A DNA stretch of 64,000 nucleotides from assembly GCA_043228905.1 (NCBI GenBank), contig JBHGNT010000015.1, positions 13,454,001-13,518,000 on the forward strand, read 5' to 3'. Of this stretch, positions 21,219 through 30,410 are shown in pieces (the stretch's first letter is position 1; every line of letters starts with the position of its first letter). The notes below the pieces were generated by a model. The model was not told the DNA's origin, made no database searches, and worked only from the letters and a program-made list of their open reading frames with translations. The stretch is from Azolla caroliniana. Taxonomy: Eukaryota > Polypodiophyta. A program made the position numbers and the translations under genes.

Positions 21219-22049
21219 TCAAATTGTCACCTTGTTGACGGGTTGAAGATCTTGGATGAATCGCAATGATCCATTCTTCTTCGGCACCGTGAACCACCTA
21301 TTGGAATAAGGAGCATTCGACGATTCTAGAATTCCCATACTCACCTTCTCCTTTAAGAGCTCGATTAGCTTCGGAAGGTGTGCTCTCGGAACCGGTATCG
21401 GTTTCAAATTCCAAGGCACATGAGGCACCGTGAAGATCACCATCAGCTCTATAACCTTTGGGTCGGCACATCCGATTTCTCGTGGGAAGAATGCGAAAGC
21501 CTTCCCATGTCTCTCAAGCATATCGCGAAACATTTGCTCCTCTTCAGGGAGAAGGAAATCCTCCTTTCCAACTCGTAGCTTCCCCTTCGTCTCTTTGGTG
21601 AAGACATGACCTATCGTCTTCGGATCTCTTAAGCTTGGATCATTAGCGACTTCCTTCATCTTTTGCCAACTATCTTCCGGTAGCGGAACCGCAACTGGCT
21701 TGATCTTCGTATCCACCGTTTTATATTTCGTGTTGATGTCAGCTTCCTTCATCGAGGTGCCACGACGGTATTCATCGATGATAGCGTACATGTTGACGGA
21801 GTTAACCGAAATCACACGTTGGTCGTGAAGATAGCTCAAGTCCACGACATCCTCGATTTCGCCGATGATGTTGTTAAATGAGGCTTCTTCCATAATATGA
21901 ATCACGAACTCTCCTTCTTCTATTATGTTTTCTTCTTTCAACATCTTCTCGAATTCTTGTATCCAACGCTTGTCCTTCTTGTCGAGTAGTACTAGTTTAC
22001 ATGCGCCACTAGGTGTGACACATGTTGCTTCTCCTCGCAATTCACGCAC
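21219..22049 (-). pseudogene. GypF pol, N-terminal part (linker and start of RT)
   Basis: A 276-residue frame ending at a TGA (21221-21219), where the family expects CGA before NAGIGPSVDEF. The C-terminal 90 residues are the RT N-terminus: FTVPHVPWNLKPIPVPRAHL, PKLIELLKEKVSMGILESSN, APYSNRWFTVPKKNGSLRFIQDLQPVN. The N-terminal 180 residues form a charged linker I do not recognise. The frame stays open upstream of 22049 for about 30 more codons. No protease motif is seen in this frame. The true start is unknown. Confidence 0.8.
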
Positions 22050-22135
22050 TCTTCTTACTTGTGGGGTCTTGTGATTGCTCGGACTATTTGTGCGCCATGC
22101 TTCAGTAGTCCGCTCTAAAAATCTGAGGATTCGCC

Positions 22136-22300
22136 TCCGAGACTATCTCGATTCCTTTCATGATTGGCGTCACATCCTGTCATCCTAGGGCAACCTTATA
22201 TCACATCATCTCAGATGGAGACCAAAGTGTTTGATAATGGAGTAACCTTCGCACGAATAGAGAGTCTTGACAACCAAAGATCGGTCCAATTACCGGCGGC
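22136..22300 (+). pseudogene. Plus-strand retroelement protease fragment, inverted relative to GypF
   Basis: In the plus frame through 22164 the translation reads HPVILGQPYITSSQMETKVF and then DNGVTFARIESLDNQRSVQL. The first part resembles the flap-side motif of retroelement aspartic proteases. It is opposite to GypF pol and lies exactly between the pol frame and the truncated right LTR, so it looks like a rearranged or captured piece. The length (about 50 residues) is too short for firm assignment. Confidence 0.5.
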
Positions 22301-22826
22301 ATCCGGCGCCGGTGAGACGACGACATTCGTCACCTCGTCGTCGCCGGATGCCGCCGGTTATCGGTGGCCGCTGCCTCGCCGGTTGCCGGTGTGCCGCCTG
22401 CCGCCGGATCACCGGCTCCATCGTCGGTCCGGTTTTGGTTGGTCAAAACCCTTTACGAGTAGCTAGGCCACCTCCACTCTTAGTTCAAGTTACCTTGAAC
22501 TCTCTATGCTCCACACATAGACACAAAGATAATAGCTTTTGTTCTACCTTATATATGATGAGAGCCGTATTTGTCGTGCCTATGTGGGATATCTCACAGT
22601 TTTCTCTTTTCCTTTCACAAACTTTATACCCTCATATCTTGACATTTAGTTGTCTGTTTCTCGTGTAATAAAGTACATTCGAAAGCTCTTGAAGACCTCC
22701 ATCATTTTGTACTTAGATATTAAACTTATTTAAAATGTTATCTTCACTATTATTGTTTTATGTGATTCATACTCGATTTTGTACGTTTATGTGATTTTCA
22801 CACTATTGCCGAAAATCTTCACGACA
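22290..22826 (-). repeat. GypF 5' LTR fragment (right copy)
   Basis: From about 22430 to 22826 it matches 18172-18567 of the left LTR nearly base for base and ends with the same ATCTTCACGACA. Left of 22430 the GC-rich minisatellite differs, and the inner 660 or so bases of the LTR are missing, as are the PBS and gag. Confidence 0.88.
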
Positions 22827-22830
22827 CCGT

Positions 22831-22926
22831 GTAGAAGAAGCTTCCACGTAACATGATCCCTTGACACCGATAGCCTGTGGGCTCATCGAAGGTGTTTTCC
22901 AAAGGAACGGATAACACAATTTGGCA
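22831..22926 (+). repeat. GypE 5' LTR, right part
   Basis: Continuation of the GypE LTR after GypF: GTAGAAGAAGCTTCCACG through GGATAACA, matching 40462-40547. It is followed by CAATTTGGCACGCCCGG, the probable primer-binding site region. Confidence 0.9.
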
Positions 22927-22990
22927 CGCCCGGTTACAGTTGTAAGGTTACAACGAACTACGTTGGAAGCAAACTCTAGCCGCCATTACG

Positions 22991-24680
22991 GTGCCCCATC
23001 GCATCACGCAGTCTCGGCCACCTACCCGACGCCCTGAGCCAGTCGAAGGAGCTTCCGACTCGGCGGTCACTAACCAATCGTTCCAAGAACTATCAGAGGC
23101 TCACCGGTTGCAATCCTCGCCACCCGATACCCAGTCGCGAGTTGATTCCGCACCAACCTCTCCACCGAGCCCTCCAAAGGTCACCCAACCTGACCCTAAC
23201 CCTTTTCCGGCCTTACTCGAGGACCTGGATCTCGATACCATGCCATACCCTTACCCACGGTATACCGATGGCCCCGACGTGGAAGCACACACCTGACTGT
23301 TCGTGTCCACATGGCAGGCCAACCACTCGACACATCGGTTATCAGCTGTCAAAATCGAGGCCTCCAAACTCACGGAATTTGCTTTATCCCTCGATGGCCC
23401 AGCTGCTCAATGGTACTCCCGCCTCGACATGGGGAAGGTCACAACGGTCCAAGATGTCAGGACAAAGTTCCTCCAATTATTTCACCGCCAAGTTCCGAAG
23501 CGGGAACTACTCCGGCAATTCTTTTCCATGGACCAAGAACCTCATGAGACGGTCGCCTAGTTCACGATCCGGTTTCAGGATCTCTATCGACAACTGGCCG
23601 ACGATGTCCCCGCTCATCACATTCCAGATAACTTCCTGTCTAGCTTAAGGGAGCCTCTGCGGACGACTCTCGCCCTTACAGATTTCTCCAACCAGACTAT
23701 TGAGCAAGTCATCGCACGTGTCCTTGCAATCGATCAGACACAACATACCACGACTTTCTCCGTGGGCTCTTTGCAAAGTTCCCTTCCGCAGGAGGACAAT
23801 CGTTTCCAACAAGCTCTTCAATGCACGGCCTGCTCAGGCTCAGGCCATCTGGCTCTAGAGTGCCCTCATCGGCCACACTGCCCAATGTGTCAGTCCCGAG
23901 CTCACATGATCGAACATTTTCAGTACAACATGCCTAACCGCACAATCACGGCTCTGGTTCGCCAGATCGAGTTGAGCAATACGTACTCCCGGCAGGATGA
24001 ACGTAAGTCATACCGACATCGGGCAAACGAGCGACCACAATTCCCAGATTGTCAGCGCCGCGACGACGACTATCGTCGCTACGACGACCGGTACCGCCAC
24101 GACAATCGCAGGAAATCAGACGACCGTGACCAGTACCACAACGACCAATATAGAGCAAACGATGAGTACGATCGGTATGGTGACAACCGGGAGGACCGGT
24201 ACGATCAACGGTATTCACGAAACGACCGACGGAACTTCTATAGAGGTTTGCGGAACAATCGTCGTCGAGACCCCCCTCCAAACGCCCCACACACCGCACA
24301 CCGCACCACGGGCCAACATGCCTACCCAAGCGGCCAGGAATCAATCACAACCCTTCCCACACACTGAGCTCAGTTACACAAGCAACTTGGCATCCATTAT
24401 CTGCTTTAAGTGTAACCAACCCGGCCACTACGCTACCCAATGCTCAACCTTGGACCTCGGCAAGGCCTCGGCTGTGAATACGATTATGGCCGATGTCCAA
24501 CACGTCACTACACGTAGCAAGACTCACGCCAGCCAATGGCAAGAACAAGATGACGTTCGACAAGCAGCCAAAGCAACGTGGCACGGATGCACACAGAGAT
24601 GCAGGACGTGACCATCGATGCACCACCGGCCGCAGGACCATCCACCACGGCAGAGGATGACCATCTATGGGAAGCCCTTA
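22991..24680 (+). pseudogene. GypE gag
   Basis: Starts near ATG 22991 (MPHRITQSRPPTRRPEP). After a Pro/Ser-rich leader comes the Ty3 capsid domain (KLTEFALSLDGPAAQWYSRL, VQDVRTKFLQLFHRQVP, FTIRFQDLYRQLADDVP). TGA at 23296 and TAG at 23558 interrupt it. A first cysteine-rich motif is CTACSGSGHLALECPHRPHC (near 23824). Next is a long Arg/Asp/Tyr-rich stretch (DDYRRYDDRYRHDNRR), then a perfect zinc knuckle CFKCNQPGHYATQC (about 24402-24443) in a shifted frame. The frame is cut at 24680 by CopA2. Across the insertion it joins EAL + TTAKISLP without a shift. Confidence 0.85.
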
Positions 24681-25113
24681 TGTTGAGAGACAAGCTCAAC
24701 ATCGGCCGGATCGGCTGAGCAAGCCGAGGACTGGATCGGTTGGGACCGATCGGTTGGAAACCGGTACGCAGACCGGTGCGTAGGAAGGCCGTATCGGTGC
24801 GTAAACCAAAAGGCCGTTAGAGAGATATTCCTCGTAGGGAATAGTTTTGGGAGTAAGAGTCGAGGCTCATTTATGAGCAGTCAAGTACTATCGGTACTTG
24901 TGTTAGCCCATTGTCAGGGCTTGTATAAATGGTGCTCACTGAGCATGATGTATGTATAGAGTGTTAGTTTTTTGAATTGTTTTTTCCTGGTGTTTTACTC
25001 TCTTCTCTCTCTTAGGTCTCTCCCGTGCGTATAGTGCAAACCCAAGCTTTCCATTAAACCTACGTTTTCTGTTATTCAGTTTCCTATATTGCTTCCACAT
25101 GCCATTCTTTTCA
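24681..25113 (+). repeat. CopA2 5' LTR
   Basis: Starts TGTTGAG...CTCAACA and ends ATTCTTTTCA, directly before TGGTATCAGAGC. A likely TATA box, TTGTATAAATGG, lies near 24919. Confidence 0.95.
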
Positions 25114-25206
25114 TGGTATCAGAGCGCGAGGGTTGAGAACCTCTGCTGCTGAGTTTGCTTGAAGGAAAACCAACGAAGAAGAACAAGAAAACTGATAGAC
25201 AGAGGA

Positions 25207-26142
25207 ATGGCTAGCTCGCTTCCAACGGAGAAGCTCGACAGAACCAACTACGCATCTTGGTCCAACAAGACGCACCAGTACCTACTTGGGCACGGTTAGT
25301 GGAGCTATGTCTAAGGAGCGAATGACGTGGCACCCGAATCGACACATAAAGACTTCCCGGCGTGGGAACAATCGGCGAGCAGAGTGTTGTATTGTTTTGT
25401 GTCTTGTGTGGGCGAACAACTATTAAGCTACGTTCAGGATGCAAAAACGCCGAAGGGTGCGTGGGAAAATCTCAAGAAGATCTTCGCCGCGAGCACCATA
25501 GCCAGGAAGCTTCAGCTCCAACAGGAGTTGAGCAACCTGCGACAATGCGACTTGTCGGTGGCTGACTATACCTCGAAGATCAAGGACATATGTGACTCCT
25601 TAGCTTCCATCGATGTGAACATCGAGGAAAGCGAGATGGTCCAGGTCTGTCTCGGGGGTTTGGCGTCGAAGTTCGGGGCGTTCCTAACTGTTGTTTGTAC
25701 TTGGGAGAATACGCCATCCTTTTTTGACTTACAGTCGATGCTCCTAGTAGAGGAGAACCACGCGGGTGCATCAACGAGCACGCACACCAACAACAAGATG
25801 ATGTACACGGAGGGAGATAGGCCCCGTGGACGTGGAGGACGAGGCGAGTCGGTGCGCAATGGAGGCGGCCGACGAGATCAAGGTAGGAGGCACCGAAATG
25901 ATGCCGACAGCAATTCCGAACCCTCTGAAATAGGGGGAGTCGAGGCGATGAGAACCGGCAAGGGAAATCCGCCGCAGAATGCTGGTACTATGGCAAGAAA
26001 GGCCACAGGGAGAGCGAGTGCTGGAAAAAGCGCGTTGAGTCGGAGAGAACCGGTTCCGGATCTGGTTCCGGACATACCGACAAAGGAAACCGACAGCGAT
26101 CGCACTACACCGAAGGATCCAGAGAAGCCGGAAAAGGGTTAG
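25207..26142 (+). pseudogene. CopA2 gag
   Basis: Begins at ATG 25207 (MASSLPTEKLDRTNYASW), the usual copia gag start. Two TAG stops near 25300-25315 break the first 40 codons, then 25327-26142 is open. Typical UBN2 segments follow (LLSYVQDAKTPKGAWENLKKIF, IEESEMVQVCLGGL, DLQSMLLVEENH). A one-base deletion near 25927, relative to CopA1, shifts the zinc-knuckle frame. In its proper frame (25980-26021) the knuckle reads CWYYGKKGHRESEC, with the second Cys replaced by Tyr. Confidence 0.88.
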
Positions 26143-26186
26143 TCTTCGTGACAAGACACGAACCAAACTCAATGAAATAGACCACC

Positions 26187-26807
26187 CTGAAATCGGACAA
26201 GGTGTGGTACATCGACTCCGGCGCATCAAATTACATGACGAGCCATAAGGAGTGGTTCTCGTACCTAGAAAAACCGATGCAACCGGGAGTAGTCGCAACC
26301 GAAGACGACACTCCGCATCCGATCGTGAATGTCGGAGAAGTTCCCCTCATGAACGTGCTACACGTTCTGACAATCACGAAGAACTTGGTGTCGGTCGGAC
26401 AGATTGTTGACCAAGGGATGGAGGTACGGTTTACACACCTCAGGTGCTTCATTGAGGAAGAAGGTTGTGGTATTGCGCAAGGGCGCAGAGCTGGGAGGAT
26501 GTTCATCCTTGACTCTACTGACGGTTGCACCGCAATGTTTGCGAAGGGACAAAAAGTCGAATCGGACATCGACTTATGGCACAACCGGATAGGCCACGTC
26601 AACTACCAGTGGCTTCAAGACCTGCAATCAAAACAAGTGGTGTTCGGATTGCCCAAATTTAGTGGCCGGAAGGCACAAATTTGTGAAGCCTGCCAGCTTG
26701 GGAAGCAACACCGACTTCCTTTCCCCAACAAGCATAACTAGGGCCGGAACAAGGTCGACTTGATACACTTCGATGTGTGGGGGCCGGCACAAAACGTATG
26801 CCTTGGC
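26187..26807 (+). pseudogene. CopA2 protease, GAG-pre-integrase and integrase start
   Basis: One open frame (26202-26741) holds the protease active site (WYIDSGASNYMTSHKEW) and GAG-pre-integrase (LWHNRIGHVNYQWL, then CEACQLGKQHRLPF with an intact CX2C). It is 7 residues shorter than CopA1 near 26350, where an in-frame segment after EVPL is missing. A TAG ends the frame at 26739-26741. The integrase start (a degraded HSDVWGP, reading HFDVWGP near 26768) runs into the CopA3 insertion at 26807. Confidence 0.88.
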
Positions 26808-27255
26808 TGTTGAGAGACAAGCTCAACATAGGCCGGATTGGCTGAAGAAGCCGAGGACCGGATCAGTTGGGACCGATCGGTTAGGCCGAATGCGTAAACC
26901 GGTACGCAGACCGGTGCGTAGGTAGGGCCGGATCGGTGCGGAAACCAGGAGGCCGTTAGGAAAGATATTCCGTGAGGAATATATTTGGGAGTTAGTGTAG
27001 GATCTCTCAATGAGCATTGAAGTACTGTCAGTACTTCTGTCAGTCCTTCTAGGACTTGTATAAAAGTGTTCATTGAACTACCATATGTATAGACAATGGT
27101 GAATAGAGATTGTGTATTTTTTTTATACGTCTTGTGTTTTTCCTCTCTCACTCTCTCTGTCTCTCCCGCGTATACTGCGCTCAAGCTCTCCATTAAACTT
27201 GAGTTTTCTTTCTTCTGTTCGGTCTTCATACTTGCTTCCGCATGCTACTTTTTCA
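26808..27255 (+). repeat. CopA3 5' LTR
   Basis: 448 bp, TGTTGAG...TTTTTCA, directly followed by the primer-binding site. It is very similar to the CopA1 3' LTR and fixes that LTR's end. Confidence 0.95.
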
Positions 27256-27330
27256 TGGTATCAGAGCGCGAGGGTTGAGAACCTCTCTGCAACCGACACA
27301 GCTTGATGAAGAAGAATGATGGATAGAGGC

Positions 27331-28276
27331 ATGGCGAGCTCGCTTCCAACAGAGAAGCTCGACAGAACCAACTACACGTCTTGGTCCTACAAGATGCACC
27401 AGTACCTGCTCGGGCACGGCTACTAGAGTTATGTCAAAGGAGCGAATGACGCGGCACCCGAATCGACACACATAGACTTCCCATCGTTGGAGCAATCGGC
27501 GAGCAGGGTATTATACTGCTTCACGTCGTGTGTGGGCGAACAACTATTGAGCTATGTTCGGGATGCAAAGACGCCGAAGGGTGCGCGGGAAAATCTAAAG
27601 AAGATTTTCGCCACGAGCACCACAGCCAGGAAGCTTCATCTCCGACAGGAGTTGAGCAACCTACGACAACGCGACTTGTCGGTGGCGGACTATACCTCAA
27701 AGATCAAGGATATCTGTGACTCCCTTGCCTCCATAGAGGTGAACATCGAGGAGAGCGAGATGGTCCAAATTTGTCTCGGAGGTTTGGCGTCGAAGTTCAG
27801 AGCGTTCCGAACGGCTGTGTGTACCCGGGAGAATACACCATCCTTTTTCGTCTTACAGTCAATGCTCTTGGTAGAGAAGAACCACGCGGGTGCGTCTACA
27901 AGCACGCACACCGACAGCAGAATGTTGTACACGGAGGGAGATAGGCCCCGTGGACGTGGAGGACGAGGCGAGTCGGCGCGCAATGGAGGCGGCCGACGAG
28001 ATCAAGAAAGAAGGCACAGAATTAATGCCGACATCAACTCCGGACCCTCTGGAAACAGGGGGAGTCGAAACAATGAGAACCGGCGAGGGAAGGCCATCGC
28101 GGACTGCTGGTACCGTGGCAAGAAAGGCCACAAGGAAAGTGAGTGCTAGAAGAAGCGCGCCGATTCGGAGAGAACCAGTTCCGGAAACAGCTCCGGACAT
28201 ACCGACAAGGGAAATCAGCAGCGATTGCACTACGCCGAAGACTCCGGGAGAGCCGGAGAAGGGTCTGCCTTTGTGA
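27331..28276 (+). pseudogene. CopA3 gag with lost zinc ligand
   Basis: ATG 27331 (MASSLPTEKLDRTNYTSW). A TAG near 27424 precedes an open frame 27487-28149 with the same capsid segments as CopA1 and CopA2. The zinc knuckle at 28105-28146 reads CWYRGKKGHKESEC, with Arg at the second Cys. The next codon is TAG (28147-28149), where CopA1 has TGG (501-503). The C-terminal stretch runs in another frame, as in CopA1. Confidence 0.88.
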
Positions 28277-28324
28277 CAAGACATGAAGCAAACTCAATGA
28301 AATAGACCACCCCGAGATCGGACG

Positions 28325-29097
28325 AGGTGTGGTACGTAGACTCTGGCGCGTTAAACCACATGACGAGCCATAAGGAGTGGTTCTCGTACCTTGAAAAACC
28401 GATACAACCTGGAGTAGTCTCAACTAGAGACGACACTCAAATTCGGGATGGCCGACTATAAGTCCGTCTCGACTCCTCTAGACAGAACCGTCAAGCTTCG
28501 TCCCGATACGGGAAAGGTATGCGACCCGACGAGGTTCCGACAAATTGTCGGAAGCCTCATATACTTGACCATCACCCGATCCGACCTCAGTTATCCGATC
28601 GGAGTGATCAGTCAGTTCATGGCGCGACCTACCGAGGTGCACCTTCAGTGTGCGCAACACATACTTCGGTATGTCAACGGCACTAAGGACCGGGGCTTGC
28701 TATATCGGACCGGTGCGGCCACGCAGTTAGTTGGCTACACCGATGCTGATTGGGCTGGCAATGCCGCCGATCGCAGATCCACGTCCGGATATGCGTTCTC
28801 CCTCGGGAGTGCCGCGATCGCATGGAGCAGTAAGAAGTAGCCGATAGTTGCACTGTCGAGCACTGAAGCTGAGTACCGAGGAGCGGCTGTCACGACATGC
28901 GAAGCCATATGGCTGAAGCAGCTACTTCAGGACCTGCAAGAGGAGGTGTCAACTCCAACGACGATCTACTGCGACAACCTCAGCAGCATCCAGCTCGCGA
29001 AAAACCCTGTTTTCCACGCACGAACTAAGCACATTGAGGTGCACTACCATTTCGTCCGTGAGCGTGTCCTTTCCGGTGAAGTCGAACTTCAGTACGT
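28325..29097 (+). pseudogene. CopA3 protease fragment fused by deletion to RT/RNase H
   Basis: Protease start (WYVDSGALNHMTSHKEWF) runs to about 28438 and is then joined to the end of RT (MADYKSVSTPLDRTVKL). The junction ...GACGACACTC/AAATTCGGG... shares only the dinucleotide TC with the two parent sites in CopA1, which suggests end joining rather than homologous recombination. RNase H follows ([20 protein letters not shown]), with TAG at 28838-28840 where both relatives have CAG. The frame is cut at 29097 by a solo LTR. Confidence 0.88.
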
Positions 29098-29786
29098 TGT
29101 CGTGAAGATTTTCGTCCATAGGCGGAAACCCGAGCGAAGCAAGCAAACCCGCGATGTGCAACGTTGCACATCACCATGTTGTATTTCTATTTATCGATAG
29201 TGATAAGTATGGTGCTAGAAATGCACCTTAGGATTTGTAAAGTGTAAAGGTGATGTGCTTTTGCGCGCACATCCACGTGAGAGAGAGAGAGATAGGTACA
29301 TAGTAGTTCGTGTAGAGATGGGAGTTAAGACCCATCCTTCCCACCTCCCCTAAAATCAAGGGAAATATCCCCATTGATTGAAAGGGGATATTTTGTAGCA
29401 CCTTTATGTAACGGTCTTCCCTCCTTGTGCTATAAAGGGAGAGGAAGAGCACCATTGTGGGGGTTGCCTTATTTTGAGTGTGAGTGAGGTATACCATTTC
29501 GTTTTAGGGTTTCGGGTTCCTTAGTTAGGGTTTCTTTCCTTCTTCGTCGGATTAGGGTTTTGGGTTTATCATAGTCGTTTGGTGCGGCCTACGCGGCCGC
29601 CATTTTTGTAATCGGTTTTCGGTTCTAATATATATTGTTGAGCATTTGGCCTCCATCTTCCTCTTGTTCATTCTTTCTCTTCTTGTGCTAAGCTCCATTC
29701 CGAAGTCCTATTCCTTCTCCCCTTCTCCTTAGTCCAAGACCCCCGTGGTTCCGCCCTTCTCCACGCACGCGCGTAACAACGCGACA
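29098..29786 (+). repeat. Solo LTR of a GypF-related family inside CopA3 RNase H
   Basis: Starts TGTCGTGAAGATTTTCG, identical to the GypF LTR start for 17 bases, and ends ...CGCGACA. It is flanked by ACGT on both sides (29094-29097 and 29787-29790), again a 4-bp duplication. CopA1 and CopA2 show the uninterrupted coding site. It carries a TATA-like CTATAAAGGG near 29430. No coding sequence is present. At 689 bp it is shorter than the GypF LTR and diverged in the middle, so it is a sister family. Confidence 0.85.
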
Positions 29787-29790
29787 ACGT

Positions 29791-30335
29791 TCCGACGGAT
29801 CGGCAAACTTCCGACATCTTCACCAAGGCTCTTGGTGTGGACAAGTTGTGGCAATTCTCAAGTGCGCTCGGATTGCGTCACCTCGACGTGCTAAACTTGA
29901 GGGGGAGAACAGTCCCGAACGACCAAGCAAGGCAGCAGGAAAGGAGCGGAGTTCGCGACATCGAGTCGGTTGACTCGGTTGTCGAGTTCGACTTCGGATC
30001 GGCTGAAGAAGCCGGTGGGCGGACCCGCGGAAAAGTCCGAAAGCGGACAGAAGGGGAGCAGCCGAAGGAGAGAGCCGAAGCCAACCACGCATCGGGAAGA
30101 TGGCACCATCGAGGGCGAGAAGACCGAAGACAAGTTGGAGACAGCCAACTCGGACGAGAGCGAAAACCGATCGGAGGTAGCCGAGTCGGTTCGGATGTTT
30201 GATTCAAATACGTTGAATCAACCGAGGCCCAAGCGGAAGAAAAGGTAGCAGGAGAAGCGTCAACACCGCAACAGCAGAAGAGCTGATAAGGGGCACATGA
30301 GTAGACAAGGCGACCGGAAAGGTCGAAGCGCGCGG
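29791..30335 (+). pseudogene. CopA3 end of RNase H and acidic/basic tail
   Basis: Resumes the RNase H frame (TDRQTSDIFTKAL-type segment) and then the same tail as in CopA1 and CopA2: HLDVLNLRG, an acidic region with [13 protein letters not shown], and the SDESENRSEVAESVRMFDSN segment, where Arg (CGA, 30168-30170) replaces the CopA1 stop. It is broken by a TAG near 30246 and a frame change near 30020, and it ends abruptly at about 30335 in the Arg-rich part. Confidence 0.82.
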
Positions 30336-30338
30336 AAG

Positions 30339-30356
30339 TTTAGGGTTTAGGGTTTA
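30339..30356 (+). repeat. Short interstitial telomere-type repeat at a deletion junction
   Basis: TTTAGGG TTTAGGG TTTA, two and a half plant-type telomere units, lies exactly between the truncated CopA3 tail (ending near 30335) and the last 54 bases of the CopA3 3' LTR. Neither CopA1 nor CopA2 has it at the equivalent place. Confidence 0.85.
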
Positions 30357-30410
30357 AGTTTTCTTCCTTTTGTTCGGTCTTCATACTAGATTCCGCACGC
30401 TACTTTTTCA
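30357..30410 (+). repeat. CopA3 3' LTR remnant
   Basis: Matches the last 54 or so bases of the CopA3 5' LTR (from about 27202), ending TTTTTCA at 30410, with the duplicated target TTGGC right after. The first 390 or so bases of the LTR and the polypurine tract are deleted. Confidence 0.9.

Larger units (their letters stand above)
17362..22826 (-). mobile_element. GypF: minus-strand Ty3/gypsy element inside the GypE 5' LTR
   Basis: The uninterrupted GypE 3' LTR reads ...TTTTCCCCGTGTAGAAG at 40451-40467. Here the insert sits after CCCCGT and is followed by CCGTGTAGAAG, so the target duplication is 4 bp, CCGT (17358-17361 and 22827-22830). The left LTR (17362-18567) is complete at 1206 bp. The right LTR is only its outer 540 or so bases. 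Ends are TGTCGTGAAGAT and ATCTTCACGACA, a 12-bp inverted repeat. Pol is on the minus strand (22049 to 18735) and has only two stops; gag is missing. Confidence 0.92.
26808..30410 (+). mobile_element. CopA3: internally deleted Ty1/copia element inside CopA2
   Basis: The 5' LTR (26808-27255) is complete and followed by PBS TGGTATCAGAGC (27256-27267). Target duplication TTGGC is perfect (26803-26807 and 30411-30415). Protease is fused to the RT/RNase H region by a deletion near 28440, corresponding to the CopA1 interval of about 790-3195. The 3' LTR is reduced to its last 54 or so bases, preceded by a telomere-like filler. A GypF-type solo LTR interrupts the RNase H region at 29098-29786. The LTR is of the CopA1 subfamily. 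Confidence 0.95.
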
